Shown here piece after piece: positions 55,743 to 64,000 of a DNA stretch of 64,000 nucleotides. Under the pieces are notes generated by a model. It was not told where the DNA came from. It was given only the letters and a program-made list of their open reading frames with translations, and made no database searches. How positions within the stretch are numbered: the stretch's first letter is position 1; every line of letters starts with the position of its first letter. Location: the NCBI GenBank assembly GCA_902609855.1, contig CACLTL010000002.1:109263-173262 (forward strand), read 5' to 3'. The DNA comes from an uncultured Pelagibacteraceae bacterium (GTDB lineage: Bacteria > Pseudomonadota > Alphaproteobacteria > Pelagibacterales > Pelagibacteraceae). The translations under genes and the position numbers were made by a program.

Positions 55743-56662
55743 TAAAAAAGGCTCCTAGCATTATCAATAAGTAAAATTAGATAAACAAAAAATAGATAAA
55801 AGATTGAGTAGATAAATACTTTTCTTGCAATTTTATTTGAGAATTTTATAATCTTTGCTTTAAACAACTCTAAGCATAAATAATTATAATATATTGTCAT
55901 AACTAAAGCTGTAACTAAGTATAATAAACTCGCAAACTCAAAATAATATGGAGCTATTACAACTGGAAGCATAGCAAATGAGTAAACCAATATATTCGTT
56001 TTTGTAGTTTTTGTTCCAGCAATAACTGGTAACATTGGTATCTTAGCTTTCTTATAATCTCCTGATTTATATAAACTCAATGCCCAGAAATGAGAAGGTG
56101 TCCAAACAAAAATAATTAAGAAAAGTATTATTGGTTCGATTGTTATTGTTCCTGTAGCTATCGTCCATCCAATAACTGGGGGTAAAGCTCCGGCGGCACC
56201 TCCAATGACAATATTCTGTGGAGTTTTTCTTTTAAGCCAGATCGTATAAATAAAAAAATAAAAACCAATAGTTGATGCTAATAATATTGCTGAAATAGTA
56301 TTTGCCGAATAGTAAAGCATAGCAACAGAAATAATTGATAAAATAATTCCAAAATATAAAGCCTGATTTCTTTTTACTTTGCCTGTTGGTATCGGTCTTA
56401 AACAGGTTCTGCTCATTAGGGCATCAACATCGGACTCATACCACATATTTAAAGCTCCAGCCGCACCAGAGCCAATTGCTACTGCTAGTAATGATATTAA
56501 AGAAGTTTTAAGATCAACGCTATAAGGTGCAATCAATAAACCAACCATACAAGTAAATAAAACAAGAGACATTACTCTTGGCTTCATTAGATTAAAAAAT
56601 GAGTTAAGATCTAATGCTAAACCAAGTTTAGAGTTTCTCGTTTTTAAAAGTATCTGGCTCAA
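55742..56662 (-). CDS. ctaB: Protoheme IX farnesyltransferase
   Basis: Makes heme O from heme B for the oxidase. 306 residues, UbiA-type prenyltransferase with about nine helices. The motif NMWYESDVDALMSRTCLRPIPTG (near 72-94) carries the first Asp-rich site and the second is in the SLYKSGDYKKAKIPMLP segment near 195. It starts MSQILLKTRNSKLGLAL and lies one base after the ctaD stop. Confidence 0.97.
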   Translation of the reverse strand: MSQILLKTRNSKLGLALDLNSFFNLMKPRVMSLVLFTCMVGLLIAPYSVDLKTSLISLLAVAIGSGAAGALNMWYESDVDALMSRTCLRPIPTGKVKRNQALYFGIILSIISVAMLYYSANTISAILLASTIGFYFFIYTIWLKRKTPQNIVIGGAAGALPPVIGWTIATGTITIEPIILFLIIFVWTPSHFWALSLYKSGDYKKAKIPMLPVIAGTKTTKTNILVYSFAMLPVVIAPYYFEFASLLYLVTALVMTIYYNYLCLELFKAKIIKFSNKIARKVFIYSIFYLFFVYLILLIDNARSLF

Positions 56663-56663
56663 T

Positions 56664-59092
<2,429 letters not shown>

Positions 59093-59097
59093 GAGTT

Positions 59098-59125
59098 TTT
59101 ATACAGCTTTTAAACAATTTCACAA
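59098..59125 (-). promoter_or_regulatory. Predicted sigma70 promoter of the cox operon
   Basis: On the minus strand, TTGTGA (59125-59120) and TATAAA (59103-59098) are 16 bases apart. Counting 6-7 bases past the -10 gives a start site at about 59092-59091, the ctaC ATG itself, so the mRNA may be leaderless. Sequence match only. Confidence 0.45.
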
Positions 59126-59143
59126 TTTCAATTAATGCGACAA

Positions 59144-59857
59144 TTAATGAAAGTTATTGATAAAATTCACTAATGAAATAGCGCCTATTACAGCAGTATC
59201 TGACCTTAGAATGTTTCTAGATATTGTAAATGGCACCACGTTAGGATTTCCATGAATAAGCTCTATTTCTGAAGGTGAAAAATCTCCCTCTGGACCTATA
59301 AGTACGGATAAAGATTTCGCTTCTCTTAAAACCTCTTTTTTTAAATTATCTTTAGAATTAACATCTGCAAATAATAATTTTGTAGAACTGTCTAAATTAT
59401 TTAGAAAATCTTTAAGTTTTACTACTTGAGAAATTTCTGGAGGAATTAATTGATTGGATTGTTCAGTAGCTTCAATAACAATTTTTTTTGCTCTTTCAAA
59501 ATTTAATTCTTTAACCTCTGTTCTTTCAGATACAATCGGTGTGATTTTAGTAACACCAAGTTCTGTGGCTTTTTGTAAAATGGTGTCCATTGGACTTTTC
59601 TTTACTAAGCAAATCGCTAATTCAATATTAGAATTCTTAGTTGGCTCTTTTAATTTATTTAAAAATTTTACCTCAACCCGATCTCTATCTAGAAAAACTA
59701 TCTCGCTAAGCCATTCTCCATCTTTATTAAAAAAATTAATGTTAGAACCCCTTTTCATTCTCATTACATTTACAACATAATGAGTGTGCTCTTTAGATAA
59801 TAGGCTTGTAGTATTTTCTATTATATTTTCTGGGTGAAATAATCTAATATTGCTCAT
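59144..59857 (-). CDS. rsmE: 16S rRNA (uracil(1498)-N3)-methyltransferase
   Basis: SPOUT-fold rRNA methyltransferase. The N-terminal PUA-like domain (NIRLFHPENI, VVNVMRMKRGSNINFFNKDGEW) is followed by the knot domain (ATELGVTKITPIVSERTEV, IEATEQSNQLIPPEI, VLIGPEGDFSPSEIELI, ILRSDTAVIGAIS). I chose the ATG at 59857, which matches the family start MSNIRLF; an in-frame TTG at 59866 would add three residues. Confidence 0.95.
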   Translation of the reverse strand: MSNIRLFHPENIIENTTSLLSKEHTHYVVNVMRMKRGSNINFFNKDGEWLSEIVFLDRDRVEVKFLNKLKEPTKNSNIELAICLVKKSPMDTILQKATELGVTKITPIVSERTEVKELNFERAKKIVIEATEQSNQLIPPEISQVVKLKDFLNNLDSSTKLLFADVNSKDNLKKEVLREAKSLSVLIGPEGDFSPSEIELIHGNPNVVPFTISRNILRSDTAVIGAISLVNFINNFH

Positions 59858-59874
59858 TAAGATCAATTTAAGAT

Positions 59875-60537
59875 ATGAAAAATATTAAAGCAATAATTTT
59901 TGATGCATATGGCACTCTTTTTGATGTCAATTCAGCTGCAGAAAAATGTAAAGACAAAATCGGTAACAAGTGGGAAGGGTTTGCTAATTATTGGAGAACC
60001 ACACAACTTGAATATACATGGCTTAGAAGTTTAATGAACAGACATAAAGACTTTTGGCAAATTACGAAAGATAGTTTGGATAAATCAATGAAAGCTTTTG
60101 ATATCAATCCCTCCATGAAAAATGAATTACTTGATCTCTATAAAGTACTCTCACCTTTTAATGAGGTTCCTGAAGTTTTAAAAACTTTGAAAGAAAAGAA
60201 ATATAAAATTGGCATTCTTTCAAATGGAACTCCTGCCCTTCTTAATGAGTTAATTGAAAGTAATAATTTAAATGATTTTTTTGATAGCGTTTTTTCAATT
60301 GAAGAAGTTGGAATTTATAAACCAAGCTCAAAAGTTTATGACATGCCAATTAAGAAATATAGAATACAAAAAGAACAAGTTGCATTTTTAAGTGCAAATA
60401 CTTGGGATGTGTCTGGTGGAGGTAATTATGGTTACAACTCCATTTGGGTAAATAGGAGTAATAATATTTTTGATAATCTTGATTATAAACCTAGCAACGA
60501 AATTAAAAATTTGAAACAGCTATTAGATATTGTATAA
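59875..60537 (+). CDS. Haloacid dehalogenase type II (HAD superfamily)
   Basis: A 220-residue HAD hydrolase of the (S)-2-haloacid dehalogenase subgroup. Nucleophile Asp10 in IIFDAYGTLFDV, motif II LSNGTPALL near 117-125, Lys in IYKPSSKVY and the subgroup-specific FLSANTWDVSGGGNYGYNSIWVNR near 173-197, close to the SSNAWD signature of true haloacid dehalogenases. The natural substrate in the sea is not known. First of four co-directional genes. Confidence 0.88.
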   Translation: MKNIKAIIFDAYGTLFDVNSAAEKCKDKIGNKWEGFANYWRTTQLEYTWLRSLMNRHKDFWQITKDSLDKSMKAFDINPSMKNELLDLYKVLSPFNEVPEVLKTLKEKKYKIGILSNGTPALLNELIESNNLNDFFDSVFSIEEVGIYKPSSKVYDMPIKKYRIQKEQVAFLSANTWDVSGGGNYGYNSIWVNRSNNIFDNLDYKPSNEIKNLKQLLDIV

Positions 60538-60563
60538 ACATATTAAAAATTAAGAGAAATTAA

Positions 60564-60803
60564 ATGATTAAAGGAAAAAGAGCTGGAGACACTCCGATAG
60601 GAATAAATGTTTTAGAAGGTAAATCTTATTACTGGTGCTCATGTGGATTAAGTACGAAACAACCTTTTTGTGATGGCTCACATAAAGATACTGCTTTTAA
60701 GCCTTTAATATTTAAGGCCGATCAATCTAAAAAAGTTTTTTTCTGCACTTGCAAACAAACAAATGATTCACCAATGTGTGATGGATCTCACAACGTTAAA
60801 TAA
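60564..60803 (+). CDS. CDGSH iron-sulfur domain protein (tandem)
   Basis: A 79-residue protein made of two CDGSH half-sites: CSCGLSTKQPFCDGSH (about 29-44) and CTCKQTNDSPMCDGSH (about 62-77). Each has the three-Cys, one-His pattern that binds a labile 2Fe-2S cluster in mitoNEET-like proteins. No membrane segment, so it is soluble. The electron partner is unknown; it lies between a HAD hydrolase and a pirin gene. Confidence 0.93.
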   Translation: MIKGKRAGDTPIGINVLEGKSYYWCSCGLSTKQPFCDGSHKDTAFKPLIFKADQSKKVFFCTCKQTNDSPMCDGSHNVK

Positions 60804-60808
60804 TTTTT

Positions 60809-61651
60809 ATGAAAAATATTGAAGTTAAAAAAATTATAAAAGCTTTAAAAGCATCAGACGGAGCTGGGGTTAAATTAAAAAGAAGTATTGGTACTCCGGA
60901 AGCAGATTATATTGATCCATTTTTAATGCTAGATGAGTTTGGTTCTGAAAATAAAGATGATTATGTTGCAGGCTTTCCAGCGCACCCGCATAGAGGAATA
61001 GAGACAGTTACCTACATGTTAAATGGAGAATTTGAACATCAAGATAGCACTGGTGCTAAAGGAATTATGACATCTGGCGATGTACAATGGATGAAAACCG
61101 GAAGAGGAATTATACATTCTGAAATGCCTGCTATGAAAGAAGGTAAGCTGCTAGGATTCCAATTGTGGATCAACATGCCAGCGAAACTTAAAAAAAATAA
61201 ACCCGAATATCTTTACATTAAAGGTAACGAGCTTGGAATTCACAAAGACAAGGATAAAATTGTTAAAGTAATTGCTGGAAAATATGAAAATGCTGAGGGA
61301 CCTGAAAAAAATCATAATGTAGAACCAATTTATTTTCATGTAATTTTAAATGATGGTAAAGAATTTAATTGTGAAGCTCCAAATGGACACAACAGTTTTA
61401 TATATTTACTTAAAGGTGAGTTAAAAATAGGTGATAAGGATCATGAAAAAACTTCTGACTCAAATTTAATTTTACTTGAGAGAGGTAATAAACTTGTTAT
61501 TAAAGCGACCAAAAAATCAGAATTTTTATTTATTGCTGGCAAACCAATAGGTGAACCAATAGCAAGAGGAGGTCCTTTTGTGATGAATACTAAAGCAGAA
61601 ATTCTTGAAGCAATAAAAGATTATAATAACGGAACATTTGCTAAATATTAA
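60809..61651 (+). CDS. Pirin family protein
   Basis: A 280-residue bicupin with the metal site of pirins: His59 and His61 in FPAHPHRGIETVTYM, then GRGIIHSEMP near 97-106 with another His and Glu. The bacterial YhhW-like group often has quercetinase activity; the physiological role here is unknown. The C-terminal pirin domain reads GGPFVMNTKAEILEAIKDY. Located 5 bases after the CDGSH gene. Confidence 0.92.
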   Translation: MKNIEVKKIIKALKASDGAGVKLKRSIGTPEADYIDPFLMLDEFGSENKDDYVAGFPAHPHRGIETVTYMLNGEFEHQDSTGAKGIMTSGDVQWMKTGRGIIHSEMPAMKEGKLLGFQLWINMPAKLKKNKPEYLYIKGNELGIHKDKDKIVKVIAGKYENAEGPEKNHNVEPIYFHVILNDGKEFNCEAPNGHNSFIYLLKGELKIGDKDHEKTSDSNLILLERGNKLVIKATKKSEFLFIAGKPIGEPIARGGPFVMNTKAEILEAIKDYNNGTFAKY

Positions 61652-61674
61652 AAGTTCAAGTACGTTTTATCAAA

Positions 61675-62649
61675 ATGCCAAAATCAATAATAATTAAAAA
61701 AAATGGTGGACCAGAAGTTTTAGAGCTTCAAGACTCAAAGGTTGGCACTCCAGGTCCTGATGAAATTAAGGTTACAAATCATGCAATAGGTTTAAACTAT
61801 ATTGATACATATCATAGATCAGGCTTGTATCCTCTCAAATTACCAAGTGGAATTGGTTTAGAAGCTGCAGGTAAAATTGATGAAGTTGGTTCTAATGTAA
61901 CTGAATTTAATAAAGGTGATAAAATAGCTTATGCTGCTTTACCTATTGGGGCTTATGCTGAACAAAGAATTATACCGTCTAACATTGCAATTAAAATTCC
62001 GGAAGGAATATCATATCAACTAGCAGCAACCTTAATTACAAAAGGACTAACTACCAATTATTTAATTTGTAAGACTTACAAACTTAAAGCGGGTGAAACA
62101 GTTTTATTTCATGCAGCAGCAGGTGGAGTTGGACAAATATTTGCTCAATGGGCTAATAGTATTGGAGCAAAAGTAATTGGAACAGTTGGATCGGATGAAA
62201 AAATTAAAGTAGCTAAAGAAAATGGATATGCTCACGTAATAAATTACTCAAAAGATGATTTTGTAAAAAAAGTAATGGAGATTACAGATAATATAGGAGT
62301 TCCTGCAGTATTTGATGGCGTTGGTAAAAATACTTTTAAAGGATCGTTAGCTTGCCTTAAAATGAAAGGCATGATGGTAAGCTTTGGTAATGCATCAGGA
62401 CCATTAGAACCAGTAAACGTTCCGAAAGATATTCAGCCAAAAGGTCTTTTTTTGACCAGACCATCGATCGCTCAATATTTTACTAACAGGAAAGAACTTC
62501 AAGCTGGTGCTAATGAAGTTTTCGAAAAAGTAAAATTTGGTAAAATTAAAATTAAAATCTTTAAAGAATATAAATTAAAGGATGCAAGTCAAGCTCACGA
62601 GGACTTAGAGGCAAGAAAACTGACTGGTCCAGCAATATTAGTTCCTTGA
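61675..62649 (+). CDS. Quinone oxidoreductase, zinc-free MDR family
   Basis: A 324-residue NADPH:quinone reductase of the medium-chain dehydrogenase superfamily without the zinc ligands. GLNYIDTYHRSGLYPLKLP and GLEAAGKIDEVG lie in the N-terminal domain; the NADPH-binding loop is HAAAGGVGQIFAQWANSIGAKVIGTVGS near 142-169. It matches E. coli QorA in layout. Its stop overlaps the TTG start of the DUF1289 gene. Confidence 0.92.
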   Translation: MPKSIIIKKNGGPEVLELQDSKVGTPGPDEIKVTNHAIGLNYIDTYHRSGLYPLKLPSGIGLEAAGKIDEVGSNVTEFNKGDKIAYAALPIGAYAEQRIIPSNIAIKIPEGISYQLAATLITKGLTTNYLICKTYKLKAGETVLFHAAAGGVGQIFAQWANSIGAKVIGTVGSDEKIKVAKENGYAHVINYSKDDFVKKVMEITDNIGVPAVFDGVGKNTFKGSLACLKMKGMMVSFGNASGPLEPVNVPKDIQPKGLFLTRPSIAQYFTNRKELQAGANEVFEKVKFGKIKIKIFKEYKLKDASQAHEDLEARKLTGPAILVP

Positions 62650-62912
62650 TAGAAAGCAAAAAAATATCTCCTTGTATAAGTATTTGTAAAACGGATCCAC
62701 TTACGGGTTATTGTTATGGTTGTGCGAGAACAAATGAGGAAAAAAAAATTTGGAAAAATGAGCACACAGATGAAATCTGGAAGGAAGAAAATTTAAAAAA
62801 TATTATGGCTAGAATGCAAGGTCAGCAATTAGAAACATTCAAAGAATCATATAATTATAAAAAAAAAACAGGTATTTCTCTCATTAAAAAAAAGTTGTTA
62901 GAAAATAAATAA
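62646..62912 (+). CDS. DUF1289 family protein
   Basis: An 88-residue protein whose core SPCISICKTDPLTGYCYGCART (residues about 8-29) has the four-Cys pattern of DUF1289, likely a small metal site, possibly iron-sulfur. The C-terminal half is lysine-rich. Start is TTG at 62646, overlapping the quinone-reductase stop (TTGATAG); no ATG precedes the conserved Cys region. Function unknown. Confidence 0.8.
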   Translation: MIESKKISPCISICKTDPLTGYCYGCARTNEEKKIWKNEHTDEIWKEENLKNIMARMQGQQLETFKESYNYKKKTGISLIKKKLLENK

Positions 62913-62914
62913 AA

Positions 62915-63325
62915 TTATAAATCATTTTTCATAGAGTCCATGTCGCTTAAATGAAATTTTAAAGCCTGGTTAGAAAGTCTGATTTCTTGTAGAAATAAAA
63001 AAATGGAAATGATCATGCAGATGCAACATGAGGCAAAAACTAATCTAGCAGTTTGTAAGTTTCCAAGATAAAGCAATAAGACTGTGGTCATATTAAATAA
63101 AAAACCAAAAGCTGCAAAACCCATCGTGTATTTTAAAAGATTAGTTCTATTGTTTAAAACATGTAATTGATTTTCAAGTTGTGGGGGAGTTTTTTTATCA
63201 AAAGTTAATTGATCATGTAATTTTCTTATTAAACCACTTAAAGTATGAAACCTATTACTATACATTGTCATCATTAAGGGTATAGCCGGAAACATAAGTG
63301 CTGCAACTGTATAATCAATATCCAT
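62915..63325 (-). CDS. DUF2721 family membrane protein
   Basis: A 136-residue protein with three hydrophobic segments (about 7-22, 67-89, 93-115) and the DUF2721 layout: an N-terminal helix with AALMFPAIPLMMTMYSNRFHTLSGLIRKLHD, and a charged loop. Found widely in proteobacteria, with no assigned function. Convergent with the DUF1289 gene with a 2-base gap, and divergent from ubiA with 53 bases between starts. Confidence 0.75.
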   Translation of the reverse strand: MDIDYTVAALMFPAIPLMMTMYSNRFHTLSGLIRKLHDQLTFDKKTPPQLENQLHVLNNRTNLLKYTMGFAAFGFLFNMTTVLLLYLGNLQTARLVFASCCICMIISIFLFLQEIRLSNQALKFHLSDMDSMKNDL

Positions 63326-63378
63326 AACGAATCAAATTGATTATGAAGTTAGTGTTTGATATTTACAAGTAATATTTC

Positions 63379-64000
63379 ATGCAGCATGTAAAAATATTCA
63401 TTGAATTAACAAGGCTAAATAAACCGATTGGTTTTATGCTTTTGTTTTGGCCTTGCTCTTGGGGATTAACTTACGCATATCATTTAAATCAAAACCCAAG
63501 AATGTTTTTATACTATTTATTATTATTTTTTTTTGGTTCTGTTTTAATGAGAAGTGCAGGCTGTATTTTTAACGATATTGTAGATAAGGATTTCGATAAA
63601 AAAGTTAAAAGAACAAAAATGCGTCCTATACCTGCGGGAAAAATTACAGTTAAACATTCATTGGTTTATGTTTTAGTTCTCTGTATTTTATCTTTTTTAA
63701 TTCTTTTACAATTTAACTTATTCACAATTTTACTTGGCGCAGGCTCTATGCTTTTAGCCTTCTCTTATCCATTCATGAAAAGGATAACTTTTTGGCCTCA
63801 GTTATTTTTAGGAATTACATTTAACTGGGGAATTATAATGGCGTGGACAGCTATTAATAATAATATCACTTCAGAAATAATTATCTTATATTTGGCAGCC
63901 ATATTTTGGACATTAGGTTATGACACGATTTATGGCGCTCAAGATATGTCAGATGATGAAATAATTGGATTAAAATCTACTTCAATAAAATTTAAGAATA
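63379..64000 (+). CDS. ubiA: 4-hydroxybenzoate polyprenyltransferase (C-terminus beyond window)
   Basis: Prenylates 4-hydroxybenzoate in ubiquinone synthesis. ATG at 63379; 207 codons are visible before the window ends. Family segments: RLNKPIGFMLLFWPCSWGL, the first Asp-rich motif NDIVDKDFD with RTKMRPIPAGKI near 79-100, and the second, YDTIYGAQDMSDD, near 188-200. Several hydrophobic helices. The Asp motifs with an RP-PxG segment separate it from the heme O synthase ctaB nearby. Confidence 0.95.
   Translation, partial: MQHVKIFIELTRLNKPIGFMLLFWPCSWGLTYAYHLNQNPRMFLYYLLLFFFGSVLMRSAGCIFNDIVDKDFDKKVKRTKMRPIPAGKITVKHSLVYVLVLCILSFLILLQFNLFTILLGAGSMLLAFSYPFMKRITFWPQLFLGITFNWGIIMAWTAINNNITSEIIILYLAAIFWTLGYDTIYGAQDMSDDEIIGLKSTSIKFKN

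Overview
The window looks like part of the chromosome of a streamlined, AT-rich marine alphaproteobacterium of the SAR11 / Pelagibacterales type. The evidence is very low GC, almost no intergenic DNA (no gene-free stretch above about 130 bases), many start/stop overlaps, an alphaproteobacterial gene set (CcrM, split b/b' ATP synthase, petABC, cox operon with Surf1, ELM1-family protein, MidA/NDUFAF7 homologue) and a retinal-synthesis cassette (crtI-crtB-crtY-blh). The assignment is inference from gene content; no 16S gene is present. I see no insertion sequence, prophage, CRISPR array or rRNA. There is one tRNA (Gln, UUG).

Layout. 1-2.0 kb: DNA primase (cut by the window edge) and a YqeY protein. 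2.1-6.5 kb: carA-carB. 6.5-8.1 kb: a 2OG-Fe(II) oxygenase overlapping an ELM1-family gene. 8.2-10.3 kb: trxB and an aspartate aminotransferase. 10.3-16.8 kb: uvrB, a FolM-like reductase, folB, uvrC, pgsA and a methyltransferase, in a tight chain. 16.8-20.4 kb: ilvE, then a MarR regulator / OmpR-type regulator / histidine kinase trio resembling petP-petR, and ubiK. 20.4-26.5 kb: lgt, midA, pgeF, prs, rplY, pth, ychF. 26.4-29.0 kb: petABC (cytochrome bc1) on the minus strand. 29.1-32.1 kb: trmL, hemF, greA and a CCA-adding enzyme. 32.1-34.7 kb: tRNA-Gln, ispE and a TPR protein. 34.7-40.4 kb: uracil-DNA glycosylase, rnhB, ccrM, an FAD monooxygenase, mutY, dciA and a DsbA-like protein. 40.4-42.8 kb: smc, interrupted by an in-frame amber codon. 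42.8-45.2 kb: F0 ATP synthase genes atpI-B-E-F'-F. 45.2-51.8 kb: crtI-crtB-crtY-blh-ispH-thrB-rnhA. 51.8-59.1 kb, minus strand: peroxiredoxin, thrC and the cytochrome oxidase operon (ctaC, ctaD, ctaB, a 36-residue membrane protein, ctaG, ctaE, surf1). 59.1-63.3 kb: rsmE, then HAD dehalogenase, CDGSH protein, pirin, quinone oxidoreductase, DUF1289 and DUF2721 genes. The window ends inside ubiA.

The genes form an energy-centred region. It holds bc1 and aa3 respiratory complexes, the membrane half of ATP synthase, ubiquinone genes (ubiA, ubiK, a UbiH-like monooxygenase) and a route from IspE/IspH isoprenoid precursors through phytoene and beta-carotene to retinal, the rhodopsin chromophore. The rhodopsin gene and crtE are not in the window.

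The points most worth a second look are the amber-interrupted and apparently hinge-less smc; four GANTC sites, two of them inside a perfect inverted repeat, in the 80 bases before ccrM; retinal genes placed 15 bases after the F0 operon; a CCA-adding enzyme gene starting 5 bases after a tRNA 3' CCA end; and extreme compaction, with shared start or stop codons and predicted near-leaderless transcripts.
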